Origin: an uncultured Flavobacteriaceae bacterium
GTDB taxonomy: Bacteria > Bacteroidota > Bacteroidia > Flavobacteriales > Flavobacteriaceae
Direction of reading: 5' to 3'
Assembly (NCBI GenBank): GCA_913020075.1
Contig: CAJWAE010000011.1
Coordinates: 1 to 38,393 of the forward strand
Length of the DNA stretch: 38,393 nt
Below, piece by piece: positions 7,756 to 15,938 of the stretch (positions within the stretch are counted from its first letter, which is position 1; each line of letters starts with the position of its first letter). A model generated the notes under the pieces. That model searched no databases. It saw only the letters and a program-made list of their open reading frames with translations, and was not told the origin of the DNA. Both the position numbers and the translations under genes were made by a program.

Positions 7756-10542
7756 TCTTTTAACGGCTACCTCTTGATAACACTCTAAAACATCCCCAAT
7801 AATAACATCATTGTAATTCTTTATCTGAAGTCCACAATCATAACCTTTAGCAACTTCCTTAGCATCATCCTTGAAACGTTTTAAAGATGATAATGTGCCC
7901 GTATGAATTACCACACCTTCTCGAATTATACGAATTCCGGAATTTCTGTAAATTTTTCCTGAAATAACCATAGAACCTGCAATGGTTCCAACTTTTGAGA
8001 TTTTATAAGTTTCACGTATTTCGGCAGTCCCCGTAATCTCTTCTCTCATTTCAGGTGAAAGCATTCCTTCCATGGCATCTTTGATGTCATTAATTGCATC
8101 ATAAATAATGGAGTAAGATCTAATATCAATCTCTTCTTTTTCAGCAACGGATCTCGCATTGCCCATCGGCCTTACATTAAATCCAATTATTATAGCATCA
8201 GAGGCAGAAGCTAAAAGAACATCTGATTCAGTGATTGCTCCAACTCCTTTGTGAATAATATTAATTTCAATTTCTTCGGTAGAAAGCTTTTGAAGTGAAT
8301 CTGTAATTGCTTCCACAGATCCATCTACATCTCCTTTAAGAATAATATTTAATTCCTTAAATTCTCCCAAAGCGATACGTCTTCCAATTTCGTCAAGCGT
8401 AATATGTCGCTGAGTACGAACACTTTGCTCTCTGATAAGCTGGGTTCGTTTTGCAGCAATTTGTTTTGCTTCGCGCTCATCTTCTAACACATGGAAAGTG
8501 TCGCCAGCTTGAGGAGCACCATCTAAACCTAGTATAGAAACTGGTGTAGCGGGTGGAGCTTCCCCCATGTGAACTCCACGTTCATTAAAAATATCTTTTA
8601 CTTTTCCGCTTTGTTTTCCTGCAAGAATGTAATCCCCTATTTTGAGAGTTCCATTTTGAATCAACACTGTCGAAACATAACCTCTTCCTTTGTCTAAAAA
8701 AGCCTCCACGACTGTACCTTTAGCCCTTCTAATTGGATTTGCTTTTAACTCTAAAAGCTCGGCTTCTAATAACACTTTTTCTAACAACTCCTTAACCCCT
8801 GTTCCTTTTAGGGCTGAAATATCTTGAGATTGAACTTTACCTCCCCAATCTTCTACCATCAAATTCATTCCAGCTAGGGCTTCTTTAATTTTTTCTGGGT
8901 TAGAATCTTGTTTGTCGATTTTGTTAATAGCAAAAATTATGGGCACACCTGCAGCTTGGGCATGACTGATTGCCTCTTTAGTCTGAGGCATAATATCATC
9001 ATCAGCAGCAACTACAATAATTGCAATGTCAGTAACTTGTGCACCTCTGGCTCTCATCGCTGTAAAAGCTTCGTGACCAGGTGTATCTAAAAAAGTGATT
9101 TTTTGGCCGTCCTCAAGGGTAACCCCATAAGCACCAATGTGCTGAGTTATACCTCCAGATTCTCCTGCTATTACATTTTCACTTCTTATATGATCAAGTA
9201 AAGAAGTTTTACCATGATCTACATGGCCCATAACAGTAACAATGGGAGCCCTTGACACCAAATCTTTCTCTTGATCCTCTTCTTCAATAATATTTTCTTC
9301 CTGCTCCGCCTTAACAAAGGAAACTTCAAAACCAAATTCATCGGCTACAATTGTTAAAGTCTCTGCGTCTAAACGTTGATTCATAGTAACCATTATACCC
9401 AGACTCATACAGGCAGATATAATTTCAGAAGAGGAAATATCCATCATGGTAGCAGTTTCACCTACAGTAATGAATTCAGTCACTTTGATCACTTTACTTT
9501 CAGCCTCAAGCTGCGCCATTTCTTCTTCAGATTTTTGACGATGCTTAACTCTTTTGTCTCTTCGGTTTTTAACTCCTCTAGATTTAGTTGATTTTCCTTG
9601 AAGTTTTTCAAGTGTTTCCCTAACCTTCTTTTGTACTTCTGCTTCTGTAGGTTCTTCTTTTTTAACTGGTTCCTGCCTAGGCTTTCGTTGATTGTCTTTT
9701 TTGAAATTTGAATTTCTTGCAGGTGGCCTAACATCTTTTGTGATGCGCTTACGCTTTTTCTTGCGCGCATCTTCAACAGTTTTTTCTTTCTTATTAACCT
9801 CTTCAAGGTTAATCGTTTGTCCAGTTTTTACTGGTCCTGAAAGTTTTTTATATTGAGTTTTAATTGTTTCATTTTCCTCAGAAGTTGAGTCGTTTTTGAC
9901 CAAAGGAACTTTATCCACAACTTTATTAAGATCTTCAACTATTTCTTCCTTGGGAGCTTCAACTATTTCTTCCTTGGGAGCTTCAACTATTTCTTCCTTG
10001 AGAGTTTCAACTATTTCTTCCTTGGGAGTTTCAACTATTTCTTCCTTGGGAGTTTCTACTGTTGTTTTCTTGAGAGTTTCTAATGTTGTTTCCTTGGGAG
10101 CAATTACATTAGGAACGGATTCAATTGTCTTTTTAGCTTCTTTTGCAGGGGACTTCTTCCTTAAAGAGTCTAAATCAATTTTACCTAATGTTTTAGGCTT
10201 TTCAATTGCAACTCGATTTGATTTTAACTCTTCTCGACTTAATTTTAAAGCTTCTCGCTTTGCTATTTGATCTTGACGTTCTTGTTCTTTTTGCTCTTGA
10301 ATCAAACGAAGTCCTTCTTTTTCTTTCCGCTTTTCCTCACTTATTTCGTGAGAAGCCACTTTTTTAGATTTATCTGTTTCAAACTCATCTAAAAGTATGC
10401 TATGTACTTCTTCAGTAATCTTAGCAGTGGGTCTTGCTTCAACATCAATTTCTTTTTGAGCTAAAAACTCAACAGCACGATCTAGAGAGATGTTTAATTC
10501 TCTTAGTACTTTGTTCAGTCGAATACTCGGTTGGTCAGCCAT
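7747..10542 (-). CDS. infB: Translation initiation factor IF-2
   Basis: 931 residues. GTPase that brings fMet-tRNA to the 30S subunit and promotes 70S joining. The N-terminal IF2N-like start ([21 protein letters not shown]) is followed by a long charged linker (about 55-345) containing an 8-residue tandem repeat. A second IF2N-like segment comes next, then the G domain: [10 protein letters not shown] (P-loop, near 438-445), DTPGHEAF (G3) and NKIDK (G4). Domains II, III and C2 complete it, with [10 protein letters not shown] and VGTIAGSMV visible. ATG at 10542. It is third in the rimP-nusA-infB operon, 47 bases after nusA. The linker is variable between species and not needed for catalysis. 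Confidence 0.98.
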   Translation of the reverse strand: MADQPSIRLNKVLRELNISLDRAVEFLAQKEIDVEARPTAKITEEVHSILLDEFETDKSKKVASHEISEEKRKEKEGLRLIQEQKEQERQDQIAKREALKLSREELKSNRVAIEKPKTLGKIDLDSLRKKSPAKEAKKTIESVPNVIAPKETTLETLKKTTVETPKEEIVETPKEEIVETLKEEIVEAPKEEIVEAPKEEIVEDLNKVVDKVPLVKNDSTSEENETIKTQYKKLSGPVKTGQTINLEEVNKKEKTVEDARKKKRKRITKDVRPPARNSNFKKDNQRKPRQEPVKKEEPTEAEVQKKVRETLEKLQGKSTKSRGVKNRRDKRVKHRQKSEEEMAQLEAESKVIKVTEFITVGETATMMDISSSEIISACMSLGIMVTMNQRLDAETLTIVADEFGFEVSFVKAEQEENIIEEEDQEKDLVSRAPIVTVMGHVDHGKTSLLDHIRSENVIAGESGGITQHIGAYGVTLEDGQKITFLDTPGHEAFTAMRARGAQVTDIAIIVVAADDDIMPQTKEAISHAQAAGVPIIFAINKIDKQDSNPEKIKEALAGMNLMVEDWGGKVQSQDISALKGTGVKELLEKVLLEAELLELKANPIRRAKGTVVEAFLDKGRGYVSTVLIQNGTLKIGDYILAGKQSGKVKDIFNERGVHMGEAPPATPVSILGLDGAPQAGDTFHVLEDEREAKQIAAKRTQLIREQSVRTQRHITLDEIGRRIALGEFKELNIILKGDVDGSVEAITDSLQKLSTEEIEINIIHKGVGAITESDVLLASASDAIIIGFNVRPMGNARSVAEKEEIDIRSYSIIYDAINDIKDAMEGMLSPEMREEITGTAEIRETYKISKVGTIAGSMVISGKIYRNSGIRIIREGVVIHTGTLSSLKRFKDDAKEVAKGYDCGLQIKNYNDVIIGDVLECYQEVAVKRLL
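9937..10104 (-). repeat. In-frame 24-bp tandem repeat inside infB (KEEIVE units)
   Basis: Seven consecutive 24-base units; the five from 9937 to 10056 are nearly identical and the two from 10057 to 10104 have drifted. On the minus strand each good unit encodes an eight-residue block such as TPKEEIVE or APKEEIVE. The unit length is a multiple of three, so gain or loss of a unit keeps IF-2 in frame. There are no spacers. The repeat also makes a long antisense open frame that is not a gene. Confidence 0.95.
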
Positions 10543-10589
10543 ATATTTATTTCTCTATGTGTAAAAATAGAAATTATTTTTACAGTCTC

Positions 10590-11822
10590 TTATTCTTCAA
10601 ATTCTTCTTTAAGTATCTTAATGACATTATTTATCGTCTCTTCTTCAAGATCCGTACGTTTCATTAAATCTGCTATCTCAAGCTCTAGTACACTTTTAGC
10701 AGTGTCTAAGCCTACTTTTTTAAACTCTTCAATCACCCAGCCTTCAATTTCATCGCTAAATTCTTTTAACTCAATGTCTTCTTCAACACCTTCGCGAAAA
10801 ACATCAATTTCATAGCCAGTCAACTTTCCGGCTAGGCGAATATTTGCTCCTCCTTTACCTATAGCTTTTGAAACTTCTTCAGGATTTAAAATAACCTCTA
10901 CACGTTTATTTTCTTCATTAATTTTCAATGAATTTACTTTTGCCGGACTTAGTGCTCTTGAAATAAAAAGTTGAATATTATCTGTGTAATTAATTACATC
11001 TATATTTTCATTTCCTAACTCGCGAACAATACCGTGAATTCTAGAACCTTTCATTCCTACACAAGCACCTACAGGATCAATCCTATCATCATAAGAGTCA
11101 ACTGCAACTTTTGCTTTTTCTCCTGGTATTCTAACTGCCTTTTTAATCGTAATTAATCCATCAAAAACTTCTGGTATTTCTTGTTCAAATAATTTTTCTA
11201 AGAAAAGCGGAGAGGTTCTTGACAAAATGATTCTGGGCTTATTTCCCCTTAGTTCAACCGTTTCAATTACTCCTCTAACATTATCTCCTTTTCTGAAAAA
11301 ATCACTCGGTATTTGTCGGTCTTTTGGCAAAATAATTTCATTACCATCATCATCTAAAAGGATAATTTCCCTACTTCTAATATGGTGTACTTCTGCTGTG
11401 TAGAGTTCTCCTTCACGATCTTTAAATTGGTTAAAAGTATTTGTGCTGTCATGCTCAAATATCTTAGCCACTAAGTTTTGTCTTAAATATTGAATAGATC
11501 TTCTTCCTAAGTCAAATAATTTTACTTCTTCAGAAACGTCTTCACCTACTTCGAAATCAGGTTCTATTTTTTGGGCCTCTGAAATTTGAATCTCTTGATT
11601 AGGATCTTCTACAGTTCCATCTTCAACTACTATTCTATTTCTCCATATTTCTAAATCCCCTTTGTCAGGATTGATAATAATATCAAAATTTTCATCCGAT
11701 CCAAATTTTCGCTTTAATGTATTTTTAAAAACATCTTCCAAGATGACCATAAGAGTAACACGATCAATTAATTTATCATCTTTAAATTCTGAGAAAGAAT
11801 CAATTAAGGCTAAATTTTCCAT
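10590..11822 (-). CDS. nusA: Transcription termination/antitermination factor NusA
   Basis: 410 residues. Binds RNA polymerase and nascent RNA, and modulates pausing, termination and antitermination. An N-terminal RNAP-binding domain (MENLALIDSFSEFKDDKLID to about 125) is followed by an S1 domain (GELYTAEVHHIRSREIIL) and two KH domains. The KH region includes DRIDPVGACVGMKGSRI and EVSKAIGKGGANIRLAGKLTG, both with the GxxG RNA-binding loop. The protein ends in a short acidic tail and lacks the C-terminal repeats of E. coli NusA, as is usual in this phylum. An in-frame TTG sits two codons upstream; the ATG at 11822 is the better start. It follows rimP after 13 bases. Confidence 0.97.
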   Translation of the reverse strand: MENLALIDSFSEFKDDKLIDRVTLMVILEDVFKNTLKRKFGSDENFDIIINPDKGDLEIWRNRIVVEDGTVEDPNQEIQISEAQKIEPDFEVGEDVSEEVKLFDLGRRSIQYLRQNLVAKIFEHDSTNTFNQFKDREGELYTAEVHHIRSREIILLDDDGNEIILPKDRQIPSDFFRKGDNVRGVIETVELRGNKPRIILSRTSPLFLEKLFEQEIPEVFDGLITIKKAVRIPGEKAKVAVDSYDDRIDPVGACVGMKGSRIHGIVRELGNENIDVINYTDNIQLFISRALSPAKVNSLKINEENKRVEVILNPEEVSKAIGKGGANIRLAGKLTGYEIDVFREGVEEDIELKEFSDEIEGWVIEEFKKVGLDTAKSVLELEIADLMKRTDLEEETINNVIKILKEEFEE

Positions 11823-11835
11823 ATTCAATTATTTT

Positions 11836-12300
11836 CTATTTCACTAAAACTTTCGAACTGACAACATCAGTGTAAGAAAGTGTTTCTTGTTTTGTTACTG
11901 TTACTTTTCCTTTTCCAATTGGCTTTGGTTCTCTTTGCTTCCATGTTATAGTAAATGAATGGTTATTTACCTCTAATAATAAACCTTCTATTGATGGTCT
12001 ATCAGAAAATTCTACATGAATTTTTCTTCCGACGTTTTTTTGAAATTGCCTCTCATTTTGCAATGGGCTGCCTACTCCTGCCGATGCAACTTCTAGTGAA
12101 AAATCATATTCGTCACGATCCAGTTGATGTTCTATTGCTCTACTTATATTCATACAATCTTGAAGAGTAACACCTTTATCTCCATCAAGTGTTACTCGAA
12201 TACTATTGTCAGATCCCATAGTTAAATCAATCAAAAACAAATTAGTGTTTTGATCTAATGCTTCTTGTAATAATTTTTCTATTGTCGATCGAAAATTCAT
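11836..12300 (-). CDS. rimP: Ribosome maturation factor RimP
   Basis: 154 residues. Needed for assembly of the 30S subunit. The N-terminal alpha/beta domain includes LFLIDLTMGSDNSIRVTLDGD and the signature region CMNISRAIEHQLD; the EVASAGVGSPL segment matches the family's E-V-SSPG-..-PL motif with a small change. The C-terminal SH3-like domain carries GRKIHVEF. ATG at 12300. First gene of the conserved rimP-nusA-infB operon. Confidence 0.95.
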   Translation of the reverse strand: MNFRSTIEKLLQEALDQNTNLFLIDLTMGSDNSIRVTLDGDKGVTLQDCMNISRAIEHQLDRDEYDFSLEVASAGVGSPLQNERQFQKNVGRKIHVEFSDRPSIEGLLLEVNNHSFTITWKQREPKPIGKGKVTVTKQETLSYTDVVSSKVLVK

Positions 12301-12355
12301 ATCAAAAAAAAGAGGGACTTTATAGTCTCCTCTAGTGTTTAGTCTAAAATGAATA

Positions 12356-12363
12356 CAAATATA
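12356..12363 (-). promoter_or_regulatory. Candidate -7 box for the rimP-nusA-infB operon
   Basis: Minus-strand TATATTTG matches the Bacteroidota -7 consensus TAnnTTTG, 55 bases before the rimP ATG. No good -33 TTG was found at the usual 17-19 base distance, so support comes from position and the single box. Confidence 0.4.
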
Positions 12364-12424
12364 ATAGAATTTTCGCGGATTTATTTATTGTTTTTAATTT
12401 TTTTTAAGTTGGTTCTTTTTGACT

Positions 12425-12432
12425 TACATTTG
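12425..12432 (+). promoter_or_regulatory. Candidate -7 box for the vWA/AAA+ operon
   Basis: TACATTTG matches TAnnTTTG exactly and lies 26 bases before the vWA gene's ATG, leaving a short leader of roughly 20 bases. The nearest TTG upstream (12409-12411) is only 13 bases away, so the -33 element is poor. The stretch 12301-12458 between the divergent genes holds both this box and the rimP box and no other feature I can see. Confidence 0.4.
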
Positions 12433-12458
12433 CTGTCGTTATTTTAAAGAAAACATAA

Positions 12459-13583
12459 ATGCTTCCTAAACCAACAAGGTCAGGATTTTTATTCAAAAAG
12501 CACACTAAAAAAAAGCAAACTCCTTTTGAAAAATTGTTTGAAATTTTCAAAGAATTAATCACCCATACTTCAGGGGATTTTGATGAAGCTATCGACTGGC
12601 TGAGGGAGCTAGATAAAGAATATAAGTTGACTGACGATAATTACACTATTGACGATTTTATTGAAGAACTAAAAAATAAATCTTTTGTAAAGCCAAAGAT
12701 TGGTTCTGGGGGCAAAGGAGAAGGATTAGAGTTGACCGCTAAGACCGAAAAGCTACTCAGAGAGCATGCTTTGAAACAAATTTTTGGAAAATTAAAAAAA
12801 ACAGGCTCTGGCAATCATAAAACCAAAAAAGCTGGGCAAGGTCAGGAAAACACAGGAGAATTTAAAGCATATCAATTTGGTGATGACATTGAGAAAATTG
12901 TGGTAACAGAAAGTTTTAAAAATGCTCAAATTAGAAGTTTGGGACATGATTTTACATTACAGAATGAAGATTTGGTAGTGGAAGATGCTTTTTATAAAAC
13001 CCAGATGAGTACAGTTTTGATGATCGATATTAGCCACAGTATGATACTTTATGGAGAGGATCGAATTACACCCGCCAAAAAAGTAGCAATGGCTTTGGCT
13101 GAACTTATTACTACACGCTATCCCAAAGATACATTAGATATTTTAGTCTTTGGAAACGATGCGCGCTCAATCGCCGTTAAAGACATTCCTTATTTAGAAG
13201 TCGGTCCTTATCACACCAATACAGTTGCAGGTCTTGAGCTAGCGCTAGACATGCTTCGTAGAAAAAAAAATACAAACAAGCAGATTTTTATGATAACAGA
13301 CGGTAAGCCCAGTTGTTTAAAAATGCCTGATGGAACTTATTATAAGAATAGTGTAGGTTTAGATGAAATAATTATTGAAAAGTGCTATAATATGGCACAA
13401 CAAGCTAAAAAATTACACATTCCAATTACCACTTTCATGATTGCTCAAGACCCTTACTTAAAACAATTTGTTAGGGAATTCACAAAAGCCAACAAGGGGA
13501 AAGCATTTTTCACAGGACTCAAAGGGCTAGGTGAAATGATATTCGAGGATTACGAAACAAATAGAAAAAAACGCTTAGAGTAA
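12459..13583 (+). CDS. von Willebrand factor A domain protein, partner of the AAA+ ATPase
   Basis: 374 residues, no signal peptide or membrane helix, so cytoplasmic. The N-terminal 170 residues are charged and helical, with a Gly/Lys-rich linker (about 82-130). The C-terminal vWA domain carries a complete metal-binding MIDAS: DISHS at 190-194 (DxSxS), a Thr in YHTNTVAGLELAL, and ITDGKPS. Such proteins usually act with MoxR/ChlI-type ATPases as metal-dependent remodelling or insertion pairs. Here the ATPase gene follows after 20 bases on the same strand. The substrate is not apparent from the context. The two genes resemble the D and I subunits of metal chelatases only at fold level; no other chelatase or porphyrin gene lies next to them. 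Confidence 0.85.
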   Translation: MLPKPTRSGFLFKKHTKKKQTPFEKLFEIFKELITHTSGDFDEAIDWLRELDKEYKLTDDNYTIDDFIEELKNKSFVKPKIGSGGKGEGLELTAKTEKLLREHALKQIFGKLKKTGSGNHKTKKAGQGQENTGEFKAYQFGDDIEKIVVTESFKNAQIRSLGHDFTLQNEDLVVEDAFYKTQMSTVLMIDISHSMILYGEDRITPAKKVAMALAELITTRYPKDTLDILVFGNDARSIAVKDIPYLEVGPYHTNTVAGLELALDMLRRKKNTNKQIFMITDGKPSCLKMPDGTYYKNSVGLDEIIIEKCYNMAQQAKKLHIPITTFMIAQDPYLKQFVREFTKANKGKAFFTGLKGLGEMIFEDYETNRKKRLE

Positions 13584-13603
13584 AAATAAGATAGATTATT
13601 TAA

Positions 13604-15067
13604 ATGAAAAGAAAAGAAAATTCAACACTAGGAAACTTGAGAAAAAGTGGGTACTTACCCCAATCCATTCAAGAAGAAATCGCCTCCAATCTTCGTAATC
13701 GCTTAAGCAGCGGTAAGGCTACTTTTGAAGGTCTTATTGGTTACGAAAATACAGTAATTCCAGATGTAGAACGTGCACTTCTTTCTGGACATAACATCAA
13801 CTTATTAGGGCTTCGTGGACAAGCTAAAACTCGACTAGCCCGCCAAATGACTGGACTTTTAGACGAGTGGATTCCAGTGGTTGAAGGATCTGAAATCAAC
13901 GATGATCCTCTTGATCCAATAAGTAAAGAAGCTCAAAACTTAATAGCTAATCATGGTGAAGATACACCAATCACATGGCTTCATCGTGATGACCGTTTTT
14001 TTGAAAAATTAGCTACTCCAGATGTTACAGTTGCAGATTTGATTGGTGATGTAGACCCGATTAAAGCATCTAATCTTAAGCTTTCTTATGCTGACGAAAG
14101 AGTTATTCACTTTGGAATGATACCTCGTGCACATAGATGTATATTCGTATTGAATGAACTTCCTGATTTACAGGCACGTATTCAAGTAGCTTTGTTTTCT
14201 ATTTTACAAGAAAAGGAAATTCAAATCCGTGGTTTTAAATTACGCCTTTCGATTACTCCATTACTTGTTTTTACTGCAAATCCAGAAGACTACACCAACA
14301 GGGGAAGTATAGTAACACCTTTGAAGGATAGAATTGGGTCTCAAATTTTAACCCACTATCCACATAATAGAAACATTGCAAAAGAAATCACAAAACAAGA
14401 GGTTATCCTTAACAAGGAAAAAATCAATAGAATTCATATTCCCGAATTAGCTCGAGATATTATAGAACAAATTGGCTTTGAAGCACGTAAAAGCGAATAT
14501 GTAGATTCTAAAAGCGGAGTGAGTGCTCGAATGAGTATCACTTCTTTTGAAAACTTAACTAGCACTGCTGAAAGAAGATTACTTATTAGTGGTGAGAAAA
14601 AAACAAGTATTCGATTAGTTGATTTTTTAGGAATTATTCCATCAATTAATGGCAAAATTGAATTGGTTTATGAGGGTGAACAAGAAGGAGCTGAACAAAT
14701 TTCTTATCATTTAATTTCTGAATCTATCAAAACACTTTTTTCAGATTACTTTCCTAAAATTGAAAAATTAGAAAATGAAAATGAAAATGGCCCTTATGAT
14801 GAGTTATTAGGTTGGTTTTTTCAAGATAATGAGTTGTTCTTAGGCGATTCATTATCCGAAAAAGAATACAAGATAACTCTGGAACAAATAAAAGGAATAG
14901 ATTCCATAATAAAGAAACACCAACCCAACTGCTTAAAAGAGGATCGTTATTTTATAATGGAGTTTTTACTTTGGGGATTAGAAGCTTTTAAAAAACTAAA
15001 TAAATATAGGACATTAGAGGGATTTCAATTTAAAGATTCGCTTGGAAGTTATATTAGTAAATTGTAA
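13604..15067 (+). CDS. MoxR/ChlI-type AAA+ ATPase with atypical Walker motifs
   Basis: 487 residues. AAA+ core: Walker A GLRGQAKT at 69-76 (Ala instead of the usual second invariant Gly, GxxGxGKT); Walker B CIFVLNE at 179-185, with Asn where Asp is usual; sensor 1 FTANPEDY with Asn 226; and Arg-finger-like KDRIGS near 241-246. An insert of about 50 residues (EGSEINDDPLDPIS onward) lies between Walker A and Walker B. The C-terminal 200 residues are helical and unlike anything I recognise. The GLRGQAKTR form is shared by a known ChlI/MoxR-like subfamily, so it is probably functional and not decayed. Together with the upstream vWA gene it forms a two-gene operon ended by the hairpin at 15096-15126. 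The role is unknown; a chaperone-like complex is the family-level guess. Confidence 0.85.
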   Translation: MKRKENSTLGNLRKSGYLPQSIQEEIASNLRNRLSSGKATFEGLIGYENTVIPDVERALLSGHNINLLGLRGQAKTRLARQMTGLLDEWIPVVEGSEINDDPLDPISKEAQNLIANHGEDTPITWLHRDDRFFEKLATPDVTVADLIGDVDPIKASNLKLSYADERVIHFGMIPRAHRCIFVLNELPDLQARIQVALFSILQEKEIQIRGFKLRLSITPLLVFTANPEDYTNRGSIVTPLKDRIGSQILTHYPHNRNIAKEITKQEVILNKEKINRIHIPELARDIIEQIGFEARKSEYVDSKSGVSARMSITSFENLTSTAERRLLISGEKKTSIRLVDFLGIIPSINGKIELVYEGEQEGAEQISYHLISESIKTLFSDYFPKIEKLENENENGPYDELLGWFFQDNELFLGDSLSEKEYKITLEQIKGIDSIIKKHQPNCLKEDRYFIMEFLLWGLEAFKKLNKYRTLEGFQFKDSLGSYISKL

Positions 15068-15095
15068 CTAATATTTCAAATAACTTGAATTAATT

Positions 15096-15126
15096 AAAAA
15101 ACCCTTGATAGATTCAAGGGTTTTTT
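15096..15126. terminator. Bidirectional intrinsic terminator
   Basis: Perfect 13-base inverted repeat: AAAAAACCCTTGA (15096-15108) and TCAAGGGTTTTTT (15114-15126) around a 5-base loop. The CCCTTGA core gives a stable stem, and A/T runs on both sides provide a U-tract in both directions. It ends the AAA+ operon on the plus strand. On the minus strand it follows the tRNA-Gln 3' end by one base. Confidence 0.9.
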
Positions 15127-15127
15127 G

Positions 15128-15200
15128 TTGGCCCACTAGGGATCGAACCTAGACTCTTCTGTACCAAAAACAGATGTGTTGCCAGTTACACTATGGGCCA
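15128..15200 (-). tRNA. tRNA-Gln (anticodon TTG)
   Basis: 73 bases folding as a cloverleaf on the minus strand. Acceptor arm TGGCCCA/TGGGCCA; anticodon stem TCTGT/ACAGA with loop TTTTGGT (anticodon TTG, read as UUG, Gln); T arm CTAGG-TTCGATC-CCTAG; discriminator A. CCA is not encoded. A promoter-like pair lies directly upstream and a terminator directly downstream, so it is probably transcribed alone. Confidence 0.95.
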
Positions 15201-15211
15201 AAATTAAGCTG

Positions 15212-15240
15212 CAAATTTACATGATTTTTTATTTTTACAA
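15212..15240 (-). promoter_or_regulatory. Promoter of tRNA-Gln
   Basis: Minus strand: TTG (15240-15238), 18-base spacer, then TAAATTTG (15219-15212). Both boxes fit the Bacteroidota pattern TTG-N17-19-TAnnTTTG, and the -7 box ends 12 bases before the tRNA 5' end. This is the best two-box promoter in the window. Confidence 0.6.
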
Positions 15241-15275
15241 CTGCTTTTTTCAAAAATTTATGTTTCACTAAATGT

Positions 15276-15293
15276 GAAGTATTCTGATACTTC
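15276..15293. repeat. Inverted repeat upstream of the asparaginase-like gene
   Basis: GAAGTAT-TCTG-ATACTTC: perfect 7-base arms around a 4-base centre. It lies between the tRNA-Gln promoter and the plus-strand gene at 15341, and is flanked by two copies of TCACTAAAT (about 15264 and 15299). There is no T-tract, so a terminator is unlikely; an operator or an RNA hairpin in a long leader is possible. Confidence 0.5.
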
Positions 15294-15340
15294 TGAAATC
15301 ACTAAATAAATTATACTTTTACTTAAATTAAGCTGAACTA

Positions 15341-15829
15341 ATGATCCAGATTTTTATTACCGGAGGAACCTTTGACAAAAGTTACAATTATCTTAATGGT
15401 GAATTATTTTTTGATGAAACTCATATCCCCGAAATGCTTGGGAGAAGTAGATGTCAATTGGAAATTGATGTGGAAACCCTAATGATGATGGACAGCTTAG
15501 AAATGGAAAAATCTAATCTGAAAAAAATCATCAATGCTTGCGCAATTTCTAAACATCAATACATTGTCATTACTCATGGAACGGACAAAATGGTCACAAC
15601 CGCAAAAGCACTTGCAAAAGCAAATTTAAAAGACAAAACTATTATTCTGACAGGCGCTATGATTCCTTATGCATTTGGTAGCTCTTCTGATGGTTTTTTT
15701 AATTTAGGATGTGCTTTAGCGTATGTTCAAACTTTAAAACCAGACGTCTACATTACTATGCAAGGACAATATTTTTTATGGGATAAAGTTCAGAAAAATA
15801 GTATTAAAGGCTGTTTTGAAAAAGCTTGA
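15341..15829 (+). CDS. Short asparaginase-like protein (N-terminal asparaginase domain only)
   Basis: 162 residues, against about 330 for type I/II L-asparaginases. The N-terminal domain motifs are present: FITGGTFDKSY at 5-15 with the first catalytic Thr, and THGTDKM (about 79-85) with the second Thr-Asp pair; a Lys-rich helix follows (TTAKALAKANLKDK). The C-terminal domain that closes the active site in full enzymes is missing. The frame is intact, and similar single-domain proteins occur in other Bacteroidota and proteobacteria, so this is a defined short family and not a truncation. Substrate unproven. It is preceded by an unusual hairpin and followed, 109 bases later, by the GT117 gene. 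Confidence 0.85.
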   Translation: MIQIFITGGTFDKSYNYLNGELFFDETHIPEMLGRSRCQLEIDVETLMMMDSLEMEKSNLKKIINACAISKHQYIVITHGTDKMVTTAKALAKANLKDKTIILTGAMIPYAFGSSSDGFFNLGCALAYVQTLKPDVYITMQGQYFLWDKVQKNSIKGCFEKA

Positions 15830-15938
15830 TTTTTGTTCAAAAACCCAATATTATAGAGGGTATGCTAAACAATTTGAATAGTTTTCTTTTCCTTGATTTA
15901 TCTGTACCTTCGTTACTTTAAAATTACAAAAATCTAAA

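Noticed and set aside
9489-9806. Lys-rich minus-strand frame inside infB
   Set aside because: Alternative frame of the charged IF-2 linker; low-complexity by-product.
9937-10104. CRISPR-like array
   Set aside because: Units are contiguous 24-mers with no spacers and lie in frame within infB.
9896-10270. Plus-strand frame with repeated SSLGVSTI units
   Set aside because: It is the antisense reading of the infB repeat; it has no start context and no family.
10434-10815. Two plus-strand frames over the infB-nusA junction
   Set aside because: They overlap the ends of two certain genes and show no family signal.
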